DNA of 64,000 nt. Source: Periplaneta americana (Eukaryota; Arthropoda; Insecta; Blattodea; Blattidae). Position 1 is the stretch's first letter. Every line of letters begins with the position of its first letter. Both the position numbers and the translations under genes were made by a program. This document shows positions 23,262 through 35,060 of this stretch, in pieces. The notes beneath the pieces were generated by a model, which saw only the letters and a program-made list of their open reading frames with translations, did no database searches and was not told the DNA's origin. Location of the stretch: contig NC_091119.1 of assembly GCF_040183065.1 (NCBI RefSeq), positions 198,322,543-198,386,542 of the forward strand, in the 5' to 3' direction.

Positions 23262-23928
23262 GTTTCATGATGAATGGAAATACAAAAATTGGAAATTAAT
23301 CCTTTAAAGAGGAGAAAAAATTCAAATATCGTGGAGCAACAGTAACAAATATAACTTTCGGGAGGAAATTAAACGCAGAATGAATATGGGAAATGCCTGT
23401 TATTATTCGGTTGAGAAGCTTTTATCATCCAGTCTGCTGTCAAAAAATCTGAAAGTTAGAATTTATGAAACAGTTATATTACCGGTTGTTCTGTATAGTT
23501 GTGAAACTTGGGCTCTCACTTTGAGAGAGGAACAGAGATTAAGGGTGCAAATCTGGCTTTCAGGTAGAAGCTTCCTGTGAAGCAGGCTTGAATGATTTTA
23601 CGGGAAAAAAATGTTCCAGAGCCGGGTACCGATCCCGAGACCCTTCGCTTGGCGCACGAATGCTCTACCGACTGAGCTACCACAAGAATTGTGTGCATTC
23701 AGAGTTGGGTTATGGCGTCTTGTCAGCCCATTTGAGTTGTGTATATAAAAAGGGAAGAATTGTGACGATGTCGCGTATGGTTCCTGGGGTAGCTCAGTAG
23801 GTAGAGCATTCGTGCTCTAAGCGAAGCGTTCCGGGATTGGTACCCGGTCCCGGAACAATTTTTGCCTTGAAATTATTATTATTATTATTCAGAGATTAAA
23901 GGTGTTTGAGAATAAGATGTATAGTAAG
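23262..23928 (+). pseudogene. LINE-A copy 3, interrupted by a SINE-2 dimer
   Basis: The LINE-A segment corresponding to NGNIKIGN through LRVFENK is present at 23277-23547 and resumes at 23890 (CAGAGATTAAAGGTGTTTG). Between them sits a 342-bp insertion flanked by a 15-bp duplication. The residues [27 protein letters not shown] are intact as protein, but the YADD region is absent. Its 5' break (TGTTTCATGATGAATGG) is the same as that of copy 4 beginning at 23929, so the two are tandem duplicates. Confidence 0.85.
23548..23889 (+). mobile_element. SINE-2 dimer with inverted tRNA-like heads
   Basis: The insertion holds one tRNA-like head on the minus strand (23613-23686) and one on the plus strand (23783-23855), back to back. 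They are separated by a leader found upstream of SINE-2 heads (TTGTGTGCA..., ...TATAAAAAGGGAAGAATTG). Both heads keep GTAGCTCAG and GGTAGAGCA (box A-like), with a box-B-like GGGATYGGTACCC. The anticodon loop has C, not U, at position 33. The right end is (ATT)5. Flanks CAGAGATTAARGGTG (23533-23547 and 23890-23904) form a 15-bp target duplication with one mismatch, so the dimer appears to have inserted as one unit. Confidence 0.85.
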
Positions 23929-24049
23929 ATGTTTCATGATGAATGGAAATACAAAAATTGGAAATTAATCTTTTAAAGAGGTGAAAAAATTCAAATATCG
24001 TGGAGCATCAGTGACAAATAGGCTATAAATGACACTCGGGAGGAAATTA

Positions 24050-24401
24050 GAGTCTGTGTGATGTATCTTGTCTCACTGTGAAAAGAGAGAGAAAGGAGAT
24101 ATGTCTTACTTCGTCTGTATTGTTATGGCAATGAGGGAATGGAGCGATGTCGTCCATCCATCCAGTGGCGGAAGGGACTAGTTGATACATTCTGTAGCAC
24201 AAAATAAAATAACAAAATATCTCTCTTCGTATTGTGTAGTTCCGTCACTGAGCTTGTCTTTCAAGAAATTGAGTTCCGGCAGCCTGTACAATAACAAGGG
24301 TTTGAAAGGAATCCTGAAAATTTACAACCCTCCTATAATCTCCACCCTCATTTGAAGGGACTTGGTTTTATTGCTACTGAGACAAGATAAACCTTACCAG
24401 G
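24050..24401. mobile_element. 352-bp TA-flanked insertion in LINE-A
   Basis: Comparison with intact LINE-A (GAAATTAAACRCAG) shows an insertion after TA (24048-24049) and before TA (24402-24403), which is an exact TA duplication. Subterminal inverted blocks TATCTTGTCTCACT and AGTGAGACAAGATA-like (CTACTGAGACAAGATAAACC) support a TIR element. It is non-coding. The pre-insertion LINE sequence makes the boundaries reliable. Confidence 0.8.
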
Positions 24402-24654
24402 TATAAACGCAGTTATTATTCGGGAACAGTTATATTGCCGGTTGTTCTGTATGGTTTTGAAACTTGGACTCTCATTTTCAGAGAGAAACTGAGGTTTAGA
24501 GTGTTCGAGAATAAGTTGCTTAGTAAAATATTTGGAGCTAAGAGGGATGAAGTTACAGGAGAATGGAAGAAGTTACACAACACAGAACTGCACGCATTGT
24601 ATTCTTCACCTGACATAATTAGTAACATTAAATCCAGACGTTTGAGATGGACAG

Positions 24655-24888
24655 TCGGCCTGGTTGGTTCAGTTGGTATAGCGTTAGCTTTCCAATGCCC
24701 GAGGTTGCGGGTTCGATCCTGGGCCAGGTCGATGGGATTTAAATGTGCTTAAATGCGACAGGCTCATGTCAGTAGATTTACTGGCATGTAAAAGAACTCC
24801 TGCGGGACAAAATTCCGGCACATCCGGCGACGCTGATATAACCTCGGCAGTTGCGAGTGTCGTTAAATAAAACATAACATTTCTTTTT
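24655..24888 (+). mobile_element. SINE-1, sense copy with 10-bp duplication
   Basis: It begins TCGGCCTGGTTGGTTCAG, with a box-B-like GCGGGTTCGATCC in the head. The body is AAAATTCCGGCACATCCGGC and the end CGTTAAATAAAACATAACAT plus a T-run. It is inserted in LINE-A between AGATGGACAG (24645-24654) and AGATGGGCAG (24889-24898), a 10-bp duplication with one change. The LINE reading is continuous across it, which confirms the borders. The same family is antisense at 4705-4919. Confidence 0.93.
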
Positions 24889-25133
24889 AGATGGGCAGGG
24901 CATGTAGCACGTACGGGCGAATCCAGAAATGCGTGTAGAATGTTAGTTGGAAGACCTGAGGGAGAAAGACATTTGGAAGAGGCAGAGACGTAGATGAGAG
25001 ATAATATTGAAACGGATTTGAGGGAGGTGGGATATGATGATAGGGACTGGATTAATCTTGCTCAGGATAGGGACCGATGGCGGGCTTATGTGAAAGCCTC
25101 CGGGTTCTTTAAAAGCCATTTGTAAATAAAATG

Positions 25134-25831
25134 TTTGTGCGAGATCGTGCGTATTTGCTTGGTTTCCGCACAAAACCAATCCGCGGAAAGTCTAAAATTC
25201 CACATTCAGTATTCCCAACCTAACACACATAACAATTTTCCTCTTCTTATCGCTTAAGTGACATATTGATTTTACTGCTTTAGGCTTTTAACATATTATT
25301 TTTAGATACGTTCAATATAGTAATAATTATAAATTGGAAACTTACCACTGCAATTTCACCTAAATTGCACTGTTAATTATTGTTTTTAAATATTTGCAAA
25401 AATTAAGTAAACTCTACAACTCCACTAAAGTTACTGCATTCGTGATGCATGTAACATTAAGGAAGCCGTATGTTTTAAGTTCGCATTTATAGACTGGGGG
25501 AAAAAAAAGACAGACGTATATCACGGCCTGCTGGAGTATAGTAAACACAGAAAACATTTTAAAGCAACAATGTTGAAGATAGATATTTCTGTTTTGCAAA
25601 TTTGCCGTCATTGAACAGAAACCAAGATGGAGATTTCATTGCAACTAATTAGAAATTCCTCTTTTAGGTATGTAATAAACGATCTTCGCACAAAATAATG
25701 TACGATACACGAGCGGTATGTTTTCTTTCAATTCTCGGAAATTAAAAAAGCTCAACTACGTTTCGCTTTTTCAAACTTTTCCTCGAACATGAAAACTTCA
25801 ACATACCGCTCTTGTAACGCATATTACTATT
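25134..25831 (+). repeat. Family A copy 2, full length (about 700 bp)
   Basis: It starts TTTGTGCGAGATCGTGCGT and ends CGCATATTACTATT. An internal inverted match to the start, CGATCTTCGCACAAAA (about 25680-25695), is followed by a tail of about 140 bp. The tail holds the stem GAGCGGTATG/CATACCGCTC. A variable G/A-rich tract (GGGGGAAAAAAAA) sits in the middle. There is no coding region and no consistent duplication at the ends across copies. Related copies are at 12450, 27930, 38827 and 51657. Confidence 0.85.
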
Positions 25832-26306
25832 ACGTAGTCTTAACTTTCAAAATAGTCTTTATTTCGTCTGTCGAAATCTGTGCTGCATGTTTCTTCAGTA
25901 GAAGCATTGTCGCATCTGGCAGGTAAGCCTCACACATGGTCATTAGAAGCGGCGTTTACTATTGGTCTGCACGTTGTGGTGTGTCTGGAAAGCACCAATC
26001 ACGGCGGTCCTCATTCTCTTTATTCACTAATTGACCACTGACGTTTGCAGAGGCTTGTCTGTGCCCGGGTCGCGGTTCGAGTTAGCGAGTAACCCTGAAG
26101 GCAAGTGATCACTGTTTCGGCCGTGACCTGACATCACGGACGAGCTGTTGGGAATTTTCCTTTACTTCCCCTCTCATTTCGGCACGTAAACCCATTTCCT
26201 CTTCACGAATCCTGTATCGGTCTTTAAAGTCCAGCCGATTGGCATTGCCCAGTACTTACGACGCAATATCTTCAAGAAAATAAGAAATAAGTGTAGGTCT
26301 CTTATT
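25832..26306. other. Unassigned stretch
   Basis: Somewhat GC-richer than its surroundings. The stretch near 26066-26110 with GCCCGGGTCGCGGTTCGAG resembles a box B but lacks the rest of a tRNA fold. No coding similarity. Confidence 0.3.
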
Positions 26307-26824
26307 TTATCAGCAAGAAATACCGTCTTTCCTTAGGAACTAATTTTTGCGCTCTCTCGAACGAATACTGAAGAGTGACGTATATAAGTATCTACACCAC
26401 AACGCCATTGGTAATAATGTCACCAAACCATCTCAAGTTTTGTAGATTTTAATATCCAATACACAGCAGTACTCAGAAAATTACACACCGCAGAATCAGA
26501 CTTGTAAATAATTTTAGTAAGTCTTGAAGATTTTAATAACCAATTGAATTTGAGCTCTAAATATGTCAGCAATCCTGCAGGTCATGGCCTTCGTGTAATA
26601 GCCTATTGTTTATTGTAGTGTGTGTTTTCTTTTATTCTGAAATGCAATTAGTTCTCAAAACTGACGAAAGATGGATTTTGGAAAATAGGAAAATTATGTA
26701 GGAAAACTAACGCTTCGCTGAAAGTTACTATTTTTCTGAAAATCCTTGGATGCCAAGCTTCAAAATGACGGTTCATTCATTAAAATCCGTTCAGCCGTTT
26801 TCCCGTAATTTCTATTACCAGTTC

Positions 26825-26882
<58 letters not shown>
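26307..26882 (+). repeat. Repeat B copy 2 ending in (TA)n
   Basis: Compared with copy 1 it lacks about 266 bp after ACAACGCCATT but matches closely afterwards (GTCACCAAACCATCTCAAG...). The 3' end ACCAGTTCAAATTATATATA runs into about 26 TA units (26829-26880), an expansion of the family's short TA tail. Confidence 0.8.
26829..26880. repeat. (TA)n microsatellite
   Basis: About 26 uninterrupted TA units at the 3' end of repeat B copy 2. Confidence 0.97.
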
Positions 26883-27929
26883 TTTCATTCTAGACATTCA
26901 TCTTCCATTAAGAATATATCAATTTTGATGGCATCTTTGAGTAAAAGTTCTGTATATTGCTAAAGGCATAAATGAAGGTGATATCATAACCAGATGGCAA
27001 GTATCTTTCGATTGCAATTTGCAATATAATTTAATGTTGTGGAATAAACAGTTCAGTATGTGGATCTGAAAGTAGAAATCTAGATCCTTGAGTTAATTTC
27101 CACTGGTGCATTAAAACTTTCTACTTGTTCTCTTCAGTAGAAGTAGAACTGTACTGCATCATCCGTCTTTCTAGATGCACGAACGTTAGTTACGGAAGAT
27201 AGACTGCATTGAAATTTTCTTTGTATTTAAACAAGGCATTTCTTCATGTGGAGCAGTCCACCTACAGACTGCTGACGTTTTCTGACCGGAGCTTGAGCTT
27301 TGGAATTTATGATATAGAAGCTGCTATGGAACACACCTTTTTGCTTTAGAACACGTTGTGATAAAAATTGATAAAACTGGGTTAATTAGCGTTTTATTAT
27401 TGAATATTTTGGCATATGAAAAGCTCTGTGCTTTTGTTTGAACGTTACATTTTAATCTCCTAGGGCAACGGCATCATAAATGATAATTAATGCAGTTAGA
27501 CTTTTATTAACAACGTATCAAACAATAAGACGTGGGTATTTGCTTATATACGGAAGTACTTTAAGAAGTGTTGTACATGTTTATGATAAAAGCAAAGAGG
27601 TTTTCGACTTCTGTGCAGTCAGTTGATAGAGAAGTCTGTATTGTATTGACATTTATATAGGTTACTTGTTTCTTTGTGTTTATCAGTCAGAATTTTAATT
27701 GCATTACCCTATTGTAATGGATTTGTTTATGCAGGAGTATAATGACGTTCTGTAAGGAGAGATAAAAAGAAGTGCTTGCTTCTGATTCGGTACTGTTGTG
27801 AGAAATTTGAAAAATGATCTCCTTTCTTTCTGCAAACGCTTTTACATCCTACGACATCATCTTTATTCCACGCCCTAAGGTACCTTCCTAGTGTCATTCC
27901 TTTAGCCTTACCATGCTAAATTTTGTACA
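26883..27929. other. Unassigned stretch
   Basis: AT-rich, with no coding similarity, TIR or tandem structure recognised. Confidence 0.3.
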
Positions 27930-28635
27930 ATAGTAATATGCGTTACAAGAGCGGTATGTTGAAGTTTTCATGTTCGAGGAAAAGTTTGAAAAAGCGAAAC
28001 GTAGTTGAGCTTTTTTAACTTCCGAGAATTGAAAGAAAACATGCCGCTCGTGTATCGTACATTATTTTGTGCGAAGATCGTTTATTACATACCTGAAAGA
28101 GGAATTTCTAATTAGTTGCTATGAAATCTCCATCTTGGTTTCTGTTCAATGACGGCAAATTTGCAAAAACAAAAATATCTATCTTCAACATTGTTGCTTT
28201 AAAACGTTTTCTGTGTTTACTATACTCCAGCAGGCCGTGATATACGTCTGTCTTCCCCCCCCCCGTCTATGATGAGTCTGGAATCTTGTTGATTTTTTCA
28301 CGGCTTCCTTAATGTTACTTGCATCACGAATGCAGTAACTTTAGTGGAGTTGTAGAGTTTACTTAATTTTTGCAAATATTTAAAAACATTAATTAACAGT
28401 GAAATTTAGGTGAAATTGCAGTGGTAAGTTTCCAATTTATAATTATTACTATATTGAACGTCTCTAAAAATAATATGTTAAAAGCCTAAAGCAGTAAAAT
28501 CAATATGTCACTTAAGCGGTAATAAGAAGGAAATTGTTATGTGTGTTAGGTTGGGAATACTGAATGTGGAATTTTAGACTTTCCGCGGATTGGTTTTGTG
28601 CGGAAATCAAGCAAATACGCACGATCTCGCACAAA
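27930..28635 (-). repeat. Family A copy 3, full length, inverted
   Basis: It is the same unit as 25134-25831 in reverse: AATAGTAATATGCGTTACAAG at the left and CGATCTCGCACAAA at the right. The middle tract is C10. Flanking bases (GTAC at left, ATGTC at right) do not form a duplication. Confidence 0.85.
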
Positions 28636-29244
28636 ATGTCTTATTCCTTATCATGTTTTATTCGATTTTAATCTTATTTCTATTATTCTTTGTTATGGCA
28701 ACCTCAGAAGTTGAGGAAGACATTAATTAAAAAAGTTGAAACACAGATAGTGACTAAATGTAAACTGGAAAATTTTTCTTTCTTCAAACTCCTTGTATAA
28801 ATCATCAGTGTCAGTTGCTGCTTCATTAGTATATTACGATACAAGGTTGAGACGTTCCTTTTACATTTTTCAATTTGAAATTTTGTAATCCATTTCACAA
28901 ACGTGTATTGTACAGTATTTTTTTGCAGGATAGTATAATTTGAAAATAATATTTTTAAAAACATTAATATACAGTACCTACGTACTGTACGTTAGACTAT
29001 GAACAGCGACTGATCGCAGCAAGAAGTTGTCATAGGTGTCGGTAGATGCCAGGAGTAGTTTTAATTACAACCCTAGAGCAGTTATTTGTAATATTTCAAA
29101 ATGCTTATCTACGTTGGCATCTTTGAATTCAGTAAAATCAACTTCCACTATCGTGCAAAAAGGTATTTGTGAGATACATCAGTCAAATTTTATTGAAAAT
29201 ATTTGTAAAAACGTATGTTCTTCAAAGCGTATATAAATGTATTT
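28636..29244. other. Unassigned stretch
   Basis: No recognised element. The minus frame 28704-28964 and plus frame 29036-29236 have no motifs. Confidence 0.3.
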
Positions 29245-29850
29245 ATGCTCGACCATGCCGAAATGTAGTAATTATACACCTGGTAGCACTCTTTTAATGG
29301 ACCTCATTAAAGTACACCTATTCATTAAAGTTCAGGTTTTCGATTATTCTCGGATATGCAATCGAAAGACAACGAGGGAAACGTCACGGAGGCTGGAAAT
29401 CCAATACTGTCGCAGCAGGTTATGTTCTGTTACTATAATAGAGTTAATTGTAAATAATATTCAAATAAATTCAATTTGTCATCTCGTTTTTCAATTCTAA
29501 ATCAATTTCCAGGTTATATCAAAATTAGTTCATGTTATTCTCTAGATTATGTCAAGGTCAATGACATTTGTTCCTCGGAAAAAATCAATACTTTCGCGTC
29601 TGCGCACATCTCACAATTCACGAGTTATGCACAAGTTCACTTCCATCTTCAGTCAGATACGAATAAAATGAATACTTCTGAATAATTTCAAGTTAGAAAT
29701 ATGGTTCGAGCATAAAAAGTCGTATGAAACTTGCCTACAATGGTAATTAAGATGCTCGTATTAAAATTATGAAACTCGCTTGCGCTCGTTTTATAAACAA
29801 ACATACTCGCGTCTTAATTACTATCTTTATAGGCTCGTTGCATAATGCAC
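29245..29850. mobile_element. Foldback MITE copy 2, left arm damaged
   Basis: 29361-29850 matches 11845-12325 throughout, including CGAAACGTCACGGAGG-like and ACTTTCGCGTCTGCGCA blocks, and ends GGCTCGTTGCATAATGCAC then TA. On the left only TTTATGCTCGACCAT (about 29251) remains of the arm. The outer arm is replaced by unrelated sequence, so this copy cannot fold fully. Confidence 0.8.
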
Positions 29851-29852
29851 TA

Positions 29853-32265
29853 TTATTTATGTATTTATTTCTTTTATTTATGTACTTAAATTTTTTGTTC
29901 AAACTTACAAACACTTTAAAATCGATCATAATTCAATTAACCCTTTAACTAATCGATTAAAGGTATCAAGTTAATCGATCAAAATTTTTAGTCGATCGAC
30001 AACTCTAGTAAATAATCTCAAATACCTTAATCTTATGATTATGAAGAATGCCTTTTGTGTGGATTCCAGAACAAGAAAGTTCTTCATCTTGCATAGGTGC
30101 AAGTTAAATAATTTAATATACGTCTGTCTTTTAAATAATACTAAAACTGTAAACCGTCATATCATTTATGGCATAATCAAGAAACTGAAGTATTGAAAAA
30201 TAATTCATTAAACATAATGAAAAAGTATGTGTTATCATCGTGAAGGTTGTCTTTTTAATTAAAAATGTATTTCACTGTGACAGATTTTTATTTATGGACT
30301 TTTAATACACATTTATCTATACATTGTTTTTACGAACGATTACCGTATCAGACGTGAGAAGTGAACATTATGACTTTCCTGATTATATAAATGTGTAATT
30401 TGTTTTCCAAGGGCACTTTTCTTTTCCTTTTGTTAAGGAAGTACGTTTTATCTGTTTTCTTACGTCACTGTCACTCCATTAGAATAATTCTGTCATTCAT
30501 TATGTCATTTATGTGTGACGTATTGTAAGGTAAAATTTTGATATGTTATTTCATAATACCAGGAAAGAGACGGAAGTTGTCTTTTATCGAAATGCTTAAA
30601 ATGCGCAAATGCATAATTCGCTGATAAAAGATGTTTCTTTACCCTGTTGGTTTCCCCAGTTAATGTATGTACAGTAATTGAACCTTGAAACAGCACGTAA
30701 TTGTTTTTTGTTTTACCTTGTATTATATTTTCAAGTGATACGTTTAAACGGAACTCTCTATGAATAAAATTGTCTCATTTTCATGTAATATAGCTAATGT
30801 CACTCTTGTTGCCATGGAAACAAGTGTAGGCCTAAATGGTTTTCCACGCTGTCCGACTCGCTGTATTCTCTGTTTGTTGGATGTGACGCGGTGGTGCGCT
30901 AATACAGGGACATCATTTTATTTTTACTAACATTTTTAATATTAACCTGTCTATACCTTTAGAGAACCGGAAACACCGCTTGCTCCCCCCTCCAAGACTG
31001 GAGTTCGATGATACTGGCGTAAAACACAAATCACTCTACTAGGTATGGGAAGGAAGAAAAGTAGTTCATCCATTTACGTAAACTAGGAAATATCGCGATT
31101 TTGAGTTTGATAATTTTCATTAGGTTTTTCTTTAATCAAAGTACAGTACTGTATTAAGAATAAGTATTTTTACTCACGAAGTGAGTTATCCTTGCGAACG
31201 TATTCATTATGCAGCGTATATTATACTGTCTACAGCACATTAGCGTACAATATAGAGAAAGAAGTTAAATTGAAAAATAATCATAATATGAATATTTAAA
31301 CACAATTTTGAAAATGGTGGCCGTTCATTTCGATACAGGCTTCAGTTCTTTTGTGCATATTATCGCACTATAGACTATTGCATCTAATTCCAATTGCCAG
31401 TTTCGACCTTCGTACTAGTAACTCATGTTGAAATAATTCTGTAGCTACTGTACGTACTGTAAATTCAATCTTCACTTCTGCCCGACCCGAAAATATAAAA
31501 TTACTCAGACTTGCTATCTACTGTCCGTCCAAGTGGTTATGCCGCAGGATTGTAGAAAGGGAGAAAATCACGTGACAGTTAATTACTTAACGAGGCCCTT
31601 TTATTTAAGTTAAATTAAACAGCTGTATAATATTACGTAAACTTCCAGTTCCTAAGAGAAATTAATGTTTTCAGAAAAGAGCTAAGACAGCCCAGCTATT
31701 ACAGAGGGGCGAGCAGAAGCAGGTGGGGGAAATCGGGATGCGACGTAGGCAAACGGACAGTACCTGTGCGAAAATATGATTCAATATTGAAAGCTCTTTC
31801 GTCACTGGAAAACGCGAACATATTTCTGGAACGTACTATACTCAGTAACTCAGTACTGCTTACTATCTGCGGTCTTGGTTCTGTGTGGAGTTGGAACTTC
31901 CTTAGTAGAAGGGGTGGGAGTGAAGTACATTCAAAAACTCAGGTACAATAAAAATTGAAGTGAAAATAAAATGATGTCCCTGTACAAAATATTGGAATGG
32001 AACGTAAAGAAATGGGCCACGCACCTAATCCCTTTCTCCCAAATTTTTCTTTCTACTTTTCTTAGTTTATTTTTTTTTCAAATAATTGAATTTCGGGAAT
32101 TGGTGTCGGTCCTGGTGTCTGCCAAACGGCCTAACCTCTCCAAGTTATTGCGAATGCTCACAATGTAAAATTAAATGTAAATGTAAATTTTAACACTACG
32201 TCATACATTTAGAATACGGATTGTTCTACAAATGCTTAATGTAATATAGTCAATTTAAAAATAAA
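29853..32265. other. Unassigned stretch with a transposase tail scrap and a near X-box
   Basis: It is mostly AT-rich and unrecognised. On the minus strand at about 31295-31350, HKRTEACIEMNGHHFQNCV with stop resembles the C-terminal tail of the transposase type at 4103-4163. A near X-box GTTGCCATGGAAAC lies at 30808-30821 and a TAGGCCTA near 30827. Confidence 0.4.
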
Positions 32266-32420
32266 AAAGGCCACCGGCGTAGCTTAGGTGGTAGCGCGTT
32301 TGCCTCCTGATCCGAAGTTGCACTCGGGCGTAGGTTCGAATTCCGCTTGGGCTGCTTACCTGGTTGGCTTGTTTTTTTCCGTAGACGAATGTCAGATAAA
32401 AAATTGTAAATTTTTAACAA
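32266..32420 (+). mobile_element. SINE-4, best-preserved head
   Basis: The tRNA-like head runs from GGCCACCGGCGTAGCTTAGG (box A-like) to CGTAGGTTCGAATTCC (box B-like). It continues with TGCTTACCTGGTTGGCTTG and a shortened body. The head has two extra insertions compared with a normal tRNA. The 3' part seen at 10930 (CATCTCGCC...) is mostly missing. It appears pol-III-derived; activity is unknown. Confidence 0.8.
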
Positions 32421-34395
32421 GGAAATAAATAAACTGCTAGTTGACAACATTTTATAAGATGATGGCCGTTTCGGTTGCGAAAGCATTTCTTTCCCCTTCT
32501 ACTTGCCCTGAGTCCGTCAGTATAACAGACCGGTAGCTGTTACCTCTTATACCTGCACCCCCCAAGTTGTACACACAAGGAAATAAAATATTAAATAAGG
32601 TACATAAATGGATATAAAATACAGTGACACAGATGTTTAACAATTACAATATGTTTCAATATATTTTAGTGTTGTTTTTACAAAATTTTCAACTAATAAT
32701 TAATTAAATAAAGGGATGTTAGTTTGTGTTATGAAGTCTGGGGGGAGTGACACAATGCAGATTGTCCCGTTGTGTATGCTGTAGAGTAGCAACTAGCAGT
32801 GAAGAAAACATTTATCATCTGCTGTCGGTAGGTTTTTAATGTGCCAGTTGATATAAACAGCAATGAAATGAAATATAAACGCTTGGTATAGATTTTCGAA
32901 ATCTAGATTACCGGTAAACGTTTTCAATAATAAGAAATTTCACTATGTTCAAAGTCAATTAGTTGAACGTTAGTAAGATGGACAGTAGCATCTTCCCCTT
33001 CACGGATGGTAAAGAGTGTGAGTAGAGGGGAAAGCCTATCAACCAAACTGAAATAGGGATTAGTTATTTTTTTTTAGTAATAAGTTAAAGATTATCGAAA
33101 CTCTAATAGCCTTGATTTATTAAATAAATAAAATGAATTTTCTTGTATTAATATTAGCTTAATTAGTTAATACTAATATAAAATTAATTTAATTTAATTA
33201 ATTCTATTTTAAAATATAAGTATTCTGGTATTAAAATATACAAAAAAATTATAAATTTGCTTTCAAAGGGAACACGCGGAACTGTTCCGATTTAAAAAAG
33301 TGATCTCCACTTCAAAAAAGTTTGAGAGACGCTGGTCTAATGAAAGAAAGAAGAAGTAGAAGAAAAAGTACTGTTCGTAAATTTCTTCCTCTTGTTTCTG
33401 CCTCAGTTGACGAATCTATGAAGGTTAGCTTGGTGGTAAGGTGCACTAGTACAATTAAATGTATAGAAATTCCTCCTTACCTTAGCTGGACTGTACGGGG
33501 CCAGAACAGAGGACTGCTACCACTACACCGCTTGAGCCACAACTAGATAATGCCGCGATGGACTTTGTCCAGTTATTTTATAGTTTACAAACCTATGCAA
33601 ATAAGTAGAGATAGTAGAGGGATGGAAATTGAAACTGGATCTCTCCCTCCCCGATTCTCGGGGGTTATATAGTTCCAGAGATAAGAAACTTTATCGTGGG
33701 GAACTCCTACAGTCGCGAGTTCCTGAATGGTCGAGCCCATGCAAGTCATATGGTTTATTGCTATCTGCTGTAGACAGGTTGATAAAACGTGTAATTTTCC
33801 GTATTGGCGGATACTTACAAAACCCCAACTTGCGTCTTAAAACAGTGGGGGAGGGACGAGTTATTTAACACGGAATTCCTCATACAGAGCTCAAGAACTG
33901 TGGGTGGAAAACCCTTGTTGACTAGCAGGTCGAGTAACTGCTTTAGACCCTTGATAACAGTGGTTATGATGAAAACCGGTAGATGTCCTTGGATCATACG
34001 GATATCCTGCAACACATGCATGGAGATACTACCCTCTTGAGTTGCGAGGAACATGTCAATAGTCTATTGCGTAAAAGAAGGAAACGTAAGTTGTAAGAAT
34101 TGTTATTCCTTGTTACGCGAGGTCTTTACGTAATAACCAAGCTGGGTTCATATACGATAAGCGAGCATTACATGAGCGTGTGCATTATAGCATAGTGATT
34201 TAAAATAAACCACGAGTTTTGTGATTTCGGCATATAAAATAACATTTGAATTAATAGTGGTTGTTCGATTATACACAGAACCTTAAGGAGCAACATATTT
34301 CCATTTCTTCAAAATAAGGTAGGTCATGCTATTTCCATGGTTACAATGAATTTGTTTTCATCTCTATTGTAAAAATGTCTACAAGATTCAGCTTG
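32421..34395. other. Unassigned stretch; weak tRNA-like sequence at 33470-33545
   Basis: On the minus strand GTGGCTCAAGCGGTGTAGTG followed by GGTAGCAGTCC looks like a SINE head (33470-33545), but the T arm is not convincing. The rest shows no coding similarity; overlapping short frames at 33804-34054 are unrecognised. Confidence 0.3.
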
Positions 34396-34399
34396 GAGC

Positions 34400-35060
34400 A
34401 AAGATGAAATATTGCAGCATGGATGGATGTGTTCCAATCCCCCACAGTTGTTCGCAAAAAAAATATGAACCCTGTTTCAACAGTGATTCACTATCTACAT
34501 ATGACGACTTCGTGAAACCGGTTCAGTTGCTGGCAATTATTACAAAGCGAATAGCGGTCGACCACATACAGGCCGATTCCTTGAAAACATAGTTCCTGTA
34601 CAAGAGACTTTCTTACGTAGTCCAAGCGAATCAACAAGACGATACAGTGCAGAATCTGGTCTATCCAGGTTAACTGTAGGGAAAATCTTGAAGAAGGACC
34701 TTGGGATGCGGCCATATCATATGCAGTGAAGATAGATTGGAAGAGGTGGACCAAAGCAGTGGCCATCACGTTCGCCGGATTTTACTCCCTGCGATTTTTG
34801 GTTGTGAGATATGCTGAAAGACTGTGTATGTGCAACCAAGCCATGTAATATTGACGATCTGCAAGAGAGAATAACTGATAAAATTCCTGTAGTTCTACAA
34901 GAAATGTGCATCCAAGCTTTGCTTACTAGGCCTACATGGGAAAGGTTCCTTACATGTGTTGAACATGATGAACAAGTGGAGAAATTTTGAAGTTACTGTA
35001 TATAAGTGTGTGAATCACTACCCAGAAGTGTTAACATTTTTTAGAGACACGCTGTATTTC
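34400..35060 (+). pseudogene. Transposase pseudogene (N-terminal HTH and C-terminal tail)
   Basis: With frameshifts, the plus strand reads NSGRPHTGRFLENIV, then SPSESTRRYSAESGLSRLTV and GKILKKDLGMRPYHM (34549-34730). This is the DNA-binding linker and second helix-turn-helix of IS630/Tc1/mariner-like insect transposases. Further on, LKDCVCATKPCNIDDLQERI and PVVLQEMCIQALLTRPTWER (about 34813-34950) match the C-terminal end of the same type. The whole DDE core is deleted, so this is an internal-deletion derivative. A possible right terminal repeat GACACGCTG followed by TA lies near 35052. The left end was not found. Confidence 0.75.

Larger units (their letters stand above)
23929..25131 (+). 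pseudogene. LINE-A copy 4, with a MITE and a SINE inside
   Basis: A second LINE-A relic runs from TGTTTCATGATGAATGG to the GGTTCTTTAAAAGCCA end. It is broken by a TA-flanked insertion (24050-24401) and by SINE-1 (24655-24888). Recognisable pieces are LPVVLYGFETWTL and [12 protein letters not shown], then after the SINE RWAGHVART and frame-shifted remains of the GRPRRRW block. Deletions remove part of the YYSVEKL region. Family A begins directly after its 3' end. Confidence 0.85.
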
